DNA from: Acidobacteriota bacterium
GTDB taxonomy: Bacteria; Acidobacteriota; Terriglobia; Terriglobales; Acidobacteriaceae
Assembly: GCA_021846945.1 (NCBI GenBank)
Contig: JAJZVZ010000035.1
Location: forward strand, 1 to 35,586
Direction: 5' to 3'
DNA length: 35,586 nt
Shown here: positions 1 to 6,448 of the stretch, piece by piece
How positions within the stretch are numbered: the stretch's first letter is position 1
Layout: the number at the start of each line of letters is the position of its first letter
Notes under the pieces: generated by a model
What the model saw: the letters and a program-made list of their open reading frames with translations, nothing else
What the model was told of the DNA's origin: nothing
Databases searched by the model: none
Translations under genes and position numbers: made by a program

Positions 1-181
1 CCGGCGTGTTGGGTGTGATGACGAACTTACCACCCGGCTCCTCAAACAGAACGTTCAGCACGCCGCCCTGCTCCTCCACTTCAAAGCCGCCGTCTTCCTC
101 TTCCTCGCGTGCGATGAGGTGCTGCTTCAGGGCATCGAGGGCCGCTTCGGAATAGCGGCGAAATTCCAGTTCATCCAGCAT
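1..181 (-). CDS. cyaY: Frataxin-like iron donor protein CyaY (N-terminal part, cut by window edge)
   Basis: About 60 residues are visible, starting MLDELEFRRYSEAALDALKQ. They match the frataxin/CyaY fold layout: a first helix, an acidic stretch (REEEEDGG, residues 24-31), then beta strands with GGVLNVLFEEPGG and FVITPN, as in CyaY where a GGVLTITF-like strand follows an acidic helix. Frataxins bind iron through the acidic ridge and modulate Fe-S cluster assembly in the cytoplasm. The ATG at 181 is the natural start, although the upstream Shine-Dalgarno is weak. The C-terminal half lies outside the window, so the call rests on the N-terminal pattern. No Fe-S assembly genes are visible next to it. 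Confidence 0.75.
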   Translation of the reverse strand, partial: MLDELEFRRYSEAALDALKQHLIAREEEEDGGFEVEEQGGVLNVLFEEPGGKFVITPNTP

Positions 182-330
182 GGCCCCAGTGTAGCAAGAT
201 CCTGTCAGCTTTCAACCATTCGGATTCATGGTTCGGATCCAAGGTCAATTCTTTGTGGGACGCTTGGCTGTATCCACCCGCTGTTGCGTCCGGCGGCGCT
301 CAGTCCAGGCCGGCAAGTGAGGATAGCCTC

Positions 331-579
331 TCAGGCGAAAAAGTTGATCCGGCTCACAGATTCTTCTTCCGGCGCCTGGAGCGCGGACTCAATCTCATGG
401 CTGTCGTCGCAGCCTTCGTCATCCTGCCCGCCCTGCGATTTTCCAGCGTCAGCCGAGACGGTTTCATCGCGGGCCTGCTCCGCATCGGCGAGATCGGAGA
501 CGGCGGGCAGTTGCGGCCGTACAGATGGCGGCCTGACGGCTGGTGTGATGCGAATGTCTGGAAGCGGGCCGATCTCCAT
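331..579 (-). CDS. Small hypothetical protein, 82 aa
   Basis: I do not recognise this protein. The reading frame opens further upstream, but the ATG at 579 is preceded by AGGAG with a 5-base spacer, which decides the start. The protein begins MEIGPLPDIRITPAV, is rich in Pro, Ser, Asp and Glu, and has no membrane segment or signal peptide, so it is probably a short, partly disordered cytoplasmic protein. A Pro-rich N-terminus followed by an acidic middle (QDDEGCDDSHEIES, about residues 51-64) is its only notable pattern. It lies 133 bp downstream of the ABC permease gene on the same strand. It could be read through from that operon, but nothing shows a functional link. Confidence 0.55.
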   Translation of the reverse strand: MEIGPLPDIRITPAVRPPSVRPQLPAVSDLADAEQARDETVSADAGKSQGGQDDEGCDDSHEIESALQAPEEESVSRINFFA

Positions 580-712
580 TGTGACTCCTCGCTCAAGCAT
601 CTGCCCTGCTGGACGATATCGGCAGCGACCAGCAGACCATGAGCGAGCTATTGCGAAGAATCCGCCGCACGCAACGATCAGACGATCAGCACAACCCGGC
701 TGAACGCGCAAC

Positions 713-1825
713 TCACAGTGTTCGCTTGAACAGTGGTGTAGCGATCAGCAGCGTGCCGATGCCAAAGATGGCAAGAAAGAGCAGATCGAACTGGATCGCG
801 GCGAAGCCTCCGTCTTTGAGCAGAACTGCCTTGAATCCGTGAATGGCGTAGGTGAACGGATCAACGATCGCAATGGCGCGCAGCCATTTGGGAAAGGCTG
901 AGATCGGATAGATGGCTCCGGAGGGGAAGAAGAGCAATGTATTCAGAACACCGAACATGGCGCGCGGCACCAGCGGGTCGTCAACGCGCACCATCATCAG
1001 GAACATCATGCCGTTAAAGGCCACCGACGTGACGGCGATCAGGCAGAGCAATTGCAGATCGCGCATTGGATGGAAGATGACGCCGAGGCCGGCGAGCAGC
1101 GAACCGATGATGGTGAGCGAAAGACCTGACAGGACAGCCTTGATCGCGCCTGCGATGTTCAACCCCATAACCAGTTCCAGTCCGGTAATCGGGGTAACCA
1201 GATAACCTTCGTGGACCCCTCGCGCCTTGTCGTCGATATAAAGCATTCCGCCGCCGATCATGACTGAAACGTACATGGCCAGGGCGATTGAGCCGGCCAG
1301 CAAGAACTTCATGTAGGCCACATACGGATAAAGTTCGACGACATCGAGCTCAGTCTTCTGGTTGATCGGGTTCGGAATCAGCGGCCCATTCAGCGCATCG
1401 ACCAGCGATTGCATTTCACTCTCAATGCTGCCGGACGTGAACTGGTCGGAATTGTCCACCACCAGTCCAATGCGTGGCGCGTCCTGCGCCTCAGCGCGCC
1501 GCGAGTATTGCGCGGGAATGATGACGGCGGCATCGATCTTACCCGTTTGCACATCATCGCGCGCCATGCGCTCGTCGTTATAGTTGATGGTGCGGAAGGT
1601 ATTGATGTTAGCCGCGATCGCGTCGAAGGCCTCGCGCACCTTCACCGCTTCGGGTCCATGATCCTCATCCACCACGCCGACGCGCGCATTGGTAATCTTG
1701 CCGCCGAAGGCGTTGCCGAGAATGACCAATTGCACCAGAGGCAGCATCATCGACATGATCATGAGCATGGGAGAGCGGAAAAATTTCCGCATCTCGCGCT
1801 CGACAATGGCCAGCATCCGGTTCAT
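713..1825 (-). CDS. ABC-2 type transporter permease (efflux operon)
   Basis: This 370-aa protein has the ABC-2 permease plan. An N-terminal membrane segment (about residues 17-38, MLMIMSMMLPLVQLVILGNAFG) is followed by a large extracytoplasmic region to about residue 170. A block of about five membrane helices follows, with the typical VDPFTYAIHGFKAVLL segment near the end. It is the membrane channel for the ATPase encoded immediately upstream; start and stop overlap in ATGA (1822-1825), so the two are translationally coupled. The layout TetR-HlyD-ATPase-permease resembles the E. coli cecR-ybhGFSR drug-efflux operon (YbhS/YbhR family). Only one permease is present here, so a homodimer is the simplest model. 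The substrate is unknown; a drug, solvent or lipid-like compound is an inference from the family. Confidence 0.9.
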   Translation of the reverse strand: MNRMLAIVEREMRKFFRSPMLMIMSMMLPLVQLVILGNAFGGKITNARVGVVDEDHGPEAVKVREAFDAIAANINTFRTINYNDERMARDDVQTGKIDAAVIIPAQYSRRAEAQDAPRIGLVVDNSDQFTSGSIESEMQSLVDALNGPLIPNPINQKTELDVVELYPYVAYMKFLLAGSIALAMYVSVMIGGGMLYIDDKARGVHEGYLVTPITGLELVMGLNIAGAIKAVLSGLSLTIIGSLLAGLGVIFHPMRDLQLLCLIAVTSVAFNGMMFLMMVRVDDPLVPRAMFGVLNTLLFFPSGAIYPISAFPKWLRAIAIVDPFTYAIHGFKAVLLKDGGFAAIQFDLLFLAIFGIGTLLIATPLFKRTL

Positions 1826-2856
1826 GGCTGCGCTCCCGGCCGCGGCGGCATAAGAAAATTCACCGGCTTTACCTGTTCATCGCGCAGTTGCCGGCCCGTG
1901 TAATGGACAAAGACGTCGTCCAGCGTGGTGTTTTGCACGCTCAGCGATGCGAGCGACTGGCCCAGTTCCGCGGCGATCTCAACCAGTTGCAGGGTCGTCT
2001 TCGATCCGGACCGGGTGATCACGCGATAGAACCCGCCGCTTTCTGCCTGCACGCTGGTTACGCCATCCAGCGCCTCCAGGCGTTCGCGCCATTCTTCCGC
2101 TTCGTGCTCAAACTGCACTTCGACCACGTTTGCGCCGGCCACGCTGTTTTTCAGTTCGATGGGCGTGCCCAGCGCCACCAGCTTGCCGTGGTCGACAATG
2201 GCGATGCGGTCGCAGAGCTTATCCGCTTCTTCCATGTAGTGCGTGGTGAGCAGCATGGTGAGGTTGCGCGTGGCCTTCAGGTTGTTCAGCATCTCCCATA
2301 CGGCGATGCGCGAAACAGGGTCCAGCCCCGTGGTTGGCTCGTCAAGGAAGAAGATGCGCGGATTGTGTACCAGCCCGCGCGCGATTTCGAGCCGCCGCCG
2401 CATGCCACCCGAGAGCGTTTTGGTCTGGGCCTTGCGCCATTTGCTCAGGTCCACGGCTTCGAGCACTTCGGCGATGTTCTTCTCGCGCTGCGCGCGTGGC
2501 ACGCTGTAAAGCTTTGCGTAGATGAGCAGATTTTCCTCGACCGTCAGGTCCTGGTCGCTGGTGAGCGCCTGAGGAATGACGCCGATCATGCGGCGCACGG
2601 CATCGGCATCCTTGCTGACATCGTGCCCGGCGACGATGGCCTTGCCCGCAGTGACCGGGATCAACGTCGTCATCATGCGGATCAGCGTGCTCTTGCCGGC
2701 GCCGTTCGGCCCCAGCAGGCCGAAGATCTCGCCGTCGGCCACGTTGAAGCTGATCCCCTTCACCGCTTCAAAGTCGCCGTAGCGCTTGACGATGTTCTCG
2801 ACCGCGATGGCCGCGTGAGCCGCTTTGGGGTTGCTGTTGATTGCCGGTTGGCTCAC
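1822..2856 (-). CDS. ABC transporter ATP-binding protein (efflux)
   Basis: This ATPase of about 344 aa drives the adjacent ABC-2 permease. All nucleotide-binding motifs are visible: Walker A GPNGAGKST (residues 49-57), the LSGGMRRRLEIARG signature, Walker B IFFLDEPTTGLD and the H-loop LLTTHYMEEAD. A C-terminal regulatory extension of about 100 residues (DUF4162-like) ends in TTLDDVFVHYTGR. The frame is open far upstream, but that part lies inside the HlyD gene. The likely start is the GTG at 2856, which overlaps the HlyD stop in GTGA, the same 4-base coupling seen at the other junctions of this operon. It has a single ATPase domain, whereas E. coli YbhF carries two in one chain. Confidence 0.92.
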   Translation of the reverse strand: MSQPAINSNPKAAHAAIAVENIVKRYGDFEAVKGISFNVADGEIFGLLGPNGAGKSTLIRMMTTLIPVTAGKAIVAGHDVSKDADAVRRMIGVIPQALTSDQDLTVEENLLIYAKLYSVPRAQREKNIAEVLEAVDLSKWRKAQTKTLSGGMRRRLEIARGLVHNPRIFFLDEPTTGLDPVSRIAVWEMLNNLKATRNLTMLLTTHYMEEADKLCDRIAIVDHGKLVALGTPIELKNSVAGANVVEVQFEHEAEEWRERLEALDGVTSVQAESGGFYRVITRSGSKTTLQLVEIAAELGQSLASLSVQNTTLDDVFVHYTGRQLRDEQVKPVNFLMPPRPGAQP

Positions 2857-3917
2857 TGCTTCACCCGCCTGTGTGTGGGGACGTAGACCTCCGCGGTCAT
2901 TCCCGGCACGAACTGTTCGCCCGGATTCGGAATCAGCAGCTTCAGTTGTACGGTCCGGATGTCCCGCTTGCGTCGGCTTACATCGCGCTGCGTGGCGAAG
3001 TCTGCCTCCGCCGCCTTGGCAATCACCTTGCCCCGGACCGTCGCGCCGCTTGGCATCACCACGCGCAGCATGTCGCCAAGCCGCACGTTGTCTTCTTCGG
3101 TTTCCGGCAGCGGCGCATAGACCCAGGTCTGCGTGAGGTCCATGATGGTCACGATCGGCGTACCTGCCGCTACCACCTCGCCCTGCCGCGCCGCCCACTC
3201 GTTCACCACTCCGGTCACCGGCGCGATGATCTGCGCATAGCTTGCCTCCACCGCGGCTTCCTTTGCCAGCGCGCGGGCATTGGCGGCGTCCGCGCGGGCC
3301 GAATCCACGGTCCGCTCGGTAACTGTGGTCAGCAGCTCATGCGCCCGCGCCTGGCGCAGATTGGCTTGCGCCGCGGCAAGGCTCTCATGTGCTGCGTTGA
3401 CGGCTGCCTGCGCCGCCTGCAGGCTGGTTTCCGCCTCATCTCTCGACTGCGCGCTCATGATGCCGTTTTTAGCCAACGCTACGGTGCGGCTGGTGTCGGC
3501 CTGCTGGTGATCGTACTGTGCCTGTGCCTGCGCCAGGTTGGCCTGCGCAACGCGCACCTGTGCCTCGGCGCTGATCGTTGCGCTGTCAGTCTCGCCCCGC
3601 GTCTGCAGCGCGCTCTGCTTGTTCTGCTGAAGCTTCCACTGATCGCTGATGGCAGCGGCCTGTGCCGCTTTCAGCGCCGCATCCAGATCGTCGCTCTCAA
3701 TCTCGGCAATCAACTGTCCGGCCTTTACCTTTTGCCCTTCAACCACCGTCAGCTTTTCAATCTGCCCGGGAATCCTGGAGCTTACCACCACCTCATTTGC
3801 ATCCACGGTGCCGATCAGTTGGATTTCATCTGACCGCGGGACAGTCACCAGGTACCAGATCAGCGACCCCAGCGTCAGCAGGCCCAGGATGACGAAGACT
3901 CGATTGCGCGCACTCAC
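2853..3917 (-). CDS. HlyD-family membrane fusion protein (efflux periplasmic adaptor)
   Basis: This 354-aa adaptor would link the inner-membrane ABC transporter to an outer-membrane exit duct. A single N-terminal membrane anchor (residues 6-24) is followed by a biotinyl-lipoyl-like half (IPGQIEKLTVVEGQKVKAGQ, about 49-68). A long Ala/Gln-rich alpha-hairpin coiled coil runs over about residues 75-225. The second lipoyl half contains APVTGVVNEWAARQGEVV, and a beta-barrel region ends in PGMTAEVYVP. The start is a GTG at 3917 that overlaps the TetR stop in GTGA, and the stop overlaps the ATPase start in the same way. No outer-membrane TolC-type gene is in the window. Confidence 0.92.
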   Translation of the reverse strand: MSARNRVFVILGLLTLGSLIWYLVTVPRSDEIQLIGTVDANEVVVSSRIPGQIEKLTVVEGQKVKAGQLIAEIESDDLDAALKAAQAAAISDQWKLQQNKQSALQTRGETDSATISAEAQVRVAQANLAQAQAQYDHQQADTSRTVALAKNGIMSAQSRDEAETSLQAAQAAVNAAHESLAAAQANLRQARAHELLTTVTERTVDSARADAANARALAKEAAVEASYAQIIAPVTGVVNEWAARQGEVVAAGTPIVTIMDLTQTWVYAPLPETEEDNVRLGDMLRVVMPSGATVRGKVIAKAAEADFATQRDVSRRKRDIRTVQLKLLIPNPGEQFVPGMTAEVYVPTHRRVKQ

Positions 3918-4654
3918 TTTGTTTTCACCTCAAACAGCGTCAGCGCATCGCTCTCGGGCATGGGTGTATCGGCCAGCACGCGCGCCGCCACTCGTGCTCC
4001 GTGCCTGCGGTCGGCAAAGATCGTCATTCCCAGGTACTCAACAGCCGCCCTGCGCCGCATTACCATCGCGCTCCGTTCCAGGGGATTGTTCTCCGTCATC
4101 ATGCGCACCACGGGCGCGGAGAGGAAGTAAAACACGTTGGCCCCCAGCGCCGCGTACATCATCTGCCACTGGTCTACGGGAATCAGCTCGCCGGAGGCTC
4201 TGCCTTCCACGAAAAGATCCAGGATGCGCGGCATCATGGGCCGAAAGACTTTCTCAACCAGGGATGCGAGCGCATTTTCCTCGCCGCGGTGAAGACGCAC
4301 CATCTCCTGCTGCATCAGGTTCTGGAATGCACGCTGCGAATGAATGCGGTCAAAATGGTTGAGCGCAAAGCGGACCAGCCGCTCGCCCGCCGAGCGCTTG
4401 CTCTCCAGCACGGCCAGGCCGGCAGCGACCACGCGCTCGGCCACTGCTTCCAGCGCGGCCGCATAGAGCGCATCCTTGCCCTGGAAATAGTAGTAGAGCA
4501 GCGCCTTGTTCACGCCGGCCGCACTGGCAATCTGCTCGGTGCGCGCTCCGGCGAGCCCGTTCTCGCTGAACTCGACGATGGCGGCATCCAGAATGCGGGC
4601 CCTGGTTTGGTCAGCGCGCTCGTGTTGGGTTCGAGGCTGGCTGTTGAGAGACAT
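3914..4654 (-). CDS. TetR/AcrR-family transcriptional regulator of the efflux operon
   Basis: This 246-aa repressor is the first gene of the efflux operon. The N-terminal DNA-binding domain has the typical TetR helix-turn-helix: TRARILDAAIVEFSENGLAG, then TEQIASAAGVNKALLYYYFQGKDALY (about residues 17-64). The C-terminal helical domain (about 70-225) should bind the inducer and form the dimer. The ATG at 4654 lies only 2 bp from an imperfect palindrome (4657-4676) that overlaps a good promoter, so autorepression of the regulator and the three transporter genes is likely. The gene order is like E. coli cecR-ybhG-ybhF-ybhS-ybhR, which makes it a CecR-type regulator by context. No recognisable Shine-Dalgarno precedes the start. 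Confidence 0.9.
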   Translation of the reverse strand: MSLNSQPRTQHERADQTRARILDAAIVEFSENGLAGARTEQIASAAGVNKALLYYYFQGKDALYAAALEAVAERVVAAGLAVLESKRSAGERLVRFALNHFDRIHSQRAFQNLMQQEMVRLHRGEENALASLVEKVFRPMMPRILDLFVEGRASGELIPVDQWQMMYAALGANVFYFLSAPVVRMMTENNPLERSAMVMRRRAAVEYLGMTIFADRRHGARVAARVLADTPMPESDALTLFEVKTK

Positions 4655-4656
4655 AA

Positions 4657-4676
4657 TTAACTAACTGGTTAGTAAA
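4657..4676. promoter_or_regulatory. Palindromic operator, probably for the TetR regulator
   Basis: On the plus strand the arms are TTAACTAAC (4657-4665) and GTTAGTAAA (4668-4676), separated by 2 bp and matching at 8 of 9 positions. This size and AT-rich TTAGTAA-type arm are usual for TetR/AcrR operators. It begins 3 bp upstream of the regulator's ATG and covers the predicted transcription start and part of the -10, so binding would block initiation. That the neighbouring regulator binds it is inferred from position. Confidence 0.72.
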
Positions 4677-4702
4677 ATAACCGATGCGACGAATCCGCGC
4701 AA
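4674..4702 (-). promoter_or_regulatory. Sigma-70-like promoter of the TetR-HlyD-ABC operon
   Basis: Read on the minus strand there is a -35 TTGCGC (4697-4702), a 17-bp spacer and a -10 TATTTT (4674-4679). The start would fall about 7 bases further on, leaving a leader of only some 10-15 bases before the ATG at 4654. The -10 shares bases with the operator's right arm. Confidence 0.55.
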
Positions 4703-4752
4703 GGCCCGGCCCATAAAAATCCGGCAAAATTTGTACCCCTAGAAAAACCATG

Positions 4753-4790
4753 ACGGCGCCCGGGCAGGAAGAGCAAGACCCGGGCGCCGT
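4753..4790 (-). terminator. Rho-independent terminator after the alginate lyase gene
   Basis: A perfect 12-bp GC-rich stem (ACGGCGCCCGGG at 4753-4764 with its complement at 4779-4790) encloses a 14-base loop. On the minus strand it is followed by CATGGTTTTTCT, giving a U-run a few bases after the stem. It lies 45 bp beyond the stop codon of the alginate lyase gene. Confidence 0.82.
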
Positions 4791-4835
4791 GCGGTTGGAA
4801 GCTGACTGCTAATGGCTGAAATCTATCAACTGCCC

Positions 4836-5891
4836 TCAGTACGGCGGCAGCCCGCCCAGGTACATGTAAGAGAGCGAGGGCGCCTCAGAGAGCAGCTTGG
4901 AGATGGCTGGATCAGGGAAGCGGTGCACATACACCTTGCCCCAGCTGATGGCCTCTGCCGACGGTGGACCGTCCGGCAGATCCTGCTTGATGCCGGTGGC
5001 CTTGTCGAAGTAGCCGCTGCCGTCCAATCCGGCGATCGAGCGGTCTACGGCCCGCTTAAGCGCGTAGTCGTCTTCAGCGTAGAGGTTAATGCCGTTATCC
5101 TCGCCGAATTCGGCCAGGTACACCAGCGGCGAAATCGCATATAGGTGATAATGCAGAGCGCGCTGCCCGCGCCTCATCTCCAGAGGCATGGTGCCTTCCG
5201 GCGTAATCTGCCGAATGCCGTTGCGGTACGCGGCAACCGCCCAATTGAACATGCTGCGGTCATTGGCGGCAATTCCGATTGCGCCTACCTGCACGCCGGC
5301 CCAGTAGAGATGGTTGTTCTGGTTGCCATTCGGGGCCTTGGCCTTTCTGGCATCGTAGTAGGCGATGGTCTGCTGCGAGACGTTTTTCATCCAGTCGGTC
5401 AGCAGCCTGGAATCGGCGCTGTCGATCACGCCGCTGTCGCGCACCTTCAGGTACGCGATTCCCAATGCGCCGATGACCCATCCCTGCACGAAGTAGGCCT
5501 GACTCGACGACATCTTGCCGGTCAGTGCCTTGTTCAGCGCCTCAGTCTTTTCGAGCTTCAGGACGCACTCGGCGGCCTGACGACTGCCGGTTGTCTGAAA
5601 TGCGTCGGCGGCAGTCACGGCCTCATTGCCCAGATTTTTCACCGGCCCCGAACTGGCTACGTAGGCCTTCCATTTCGCAGGGTCGATGATCGAGCCTTTG
5701 CTGTCACCGTAGAAGGCTGAAGTTGTGAGGTCGGGCGAGAGCAGCGCCGGCTTGGGGCATGTATAGGGAACATTCGTTACTTTAACGTTTGTCAGGTCCC
5801 ACGGCGAGCGCAGCGGCTTCTGCGCGAAGCAGACTGGCGACAACGATAAGACGAACGCGTAGGCGATCAACCATTTCCTGTTTTGTTGCAA
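4836..5891 (-). CDS. Secreted alginate lyase, polysaccharide lyase family 5-like
   Basis: This 351-aa protein has a signal peptide (residues 1-23, cleavage near CFAQ). The mature part resembles PL5 mannuronate-specific alginate lyases: YTCPKPALLS near the N-terminus, the catalytic-site motif NQNNHLYWAG (about residues 190-199, His194), then MPLEMRRGQRALHYHLYAISPLV (about 235-257) with the conserved Arg and Tyr. It should cleave beta-1,4 bonds of alginate by beta-elimination in the periplasm or outside the cell. The start is TTG at 5891, chosen because AAGGAG lies 8 bases upstream and no better start precedes the signal peptide. It stands alone with its own terminator. No alginate biosynthesis genes are nearby, so a role in using or remodelling external polysaccharide is more likely than alginate export. 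Confidence 0.87.
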   Translation of the reverse strand: MQQNRKWLIAYAFVLSLSPVCFAQKPLRSPWDLTNVKVTNVPYTCPKPALLSPDLTTSAFYGDSKGSIIDPAKWKAYVASSGPVKNLGNEAVTAADAFQTTGSRQAAECVLKLEKTEALNKALTGKMSSSQAYFVQGWVIGALGIAYLKVRDSGVIDSADSRLLTDWMKNVSQQTIAYYDARKAKAPNGNQNNHLYWAGVQVGAIGIAANDRSMFNWAVAAYRNGIRQITPEGTMPLEMRRGQRALHYHLYAISPLVYLAEFGEDNGINLYAEDDYALKRAVDRSIAGLDGSGYFDKATGIKQDLPDGPPSAEAISWGKVYVHRFPDPAISKLLSEAPSLSYMYLGGLPPY

Positions 5892-6448
5892 CTGATTCGC
5901 TCCTTGAAGGGTTGAAAAGATATTACGACAACCGGGAGGAATTCAACAGGCAGGGCTTTGCAAAAGTTCAACGCCGTTGTCGGCGACCCACGATAGATGA
6001 AACGCAGGTCTGTCATAGACACCCGCCAACTTGCGAACTCGCGATTCCGCGCAGCGGAGTTAACTTGCTGTCCTTGGTTCAGAACTTCCGTCGAGCATCT
6101 CTAAAGCGACCAGCCGCCGGCGCATCCAGAACGTCCTTCTTGTGAGTGCGCGCCTGCCCGCCATGTGCGAGGCTGGTAGCCACGCTGCTAACGCCGCCAA
6201 TGCGTGAGGGCTTTTGCCCCTGAAGAACGTTCTTCGGGCATTCATGCCGAAATCGGGCTCTTTCCATCGCATCGGAAGCTGTGCCTTTTCAAGGCGCCGA
6301 GTCTTCCGCAGCCGCATAGAGGCGATCGGCTTCAGCTTGGCCCCTGTTGCACACAACCTCAAAGAGGCAGCCGCGCCCGGCAGAAGCCCACGCGAGACCA
6401 TGCAGAATCGGCATGGCCGTCACGCGGTTGGGATGTGCGGCTGGTGAG
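5892..6448. other. Intergenic region with one dispersed-repeat copy and a 14-bp palindrome
   Basis: I see no convincing gene in this 557-bp stretch; the short open frames lack coding-like codon use and ribosome sites. It holds one diverged copy (6155-6174) of the repeat also found at 14725-14757 and 22442-22475, and the perfect palindrome GAAGAACGTTCTTC at 6222-6235. The part next to 5891 should contain the promoter of the alginate lyase gene, but no clear -35/-10 pair stands out. Confidence 0.5.
6155..6174 (+). repeat. Dispersed REP-like repeat, diverged copy A
   Basis: TGCCCGCCATGTGCGAGGCT matches the core of copies at 22451-22470 (plus strand) and 14731-14747 (minus strand), with differences at two to four positions. 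All three copies lie in non-coding gaps. This copy lacks the clean GGGC...GCCC hairpin of the others. Confidence 0.5.

Noticed and set aside
1888..3833. Long plus-strand open frames antisense to the HlyD and ABC ATPase genes
   Set aside because: They are by-products of GC-rich codon use on the minus strand; translations show low-complexity His/Arg/Gln-rich sequence without family motifs.
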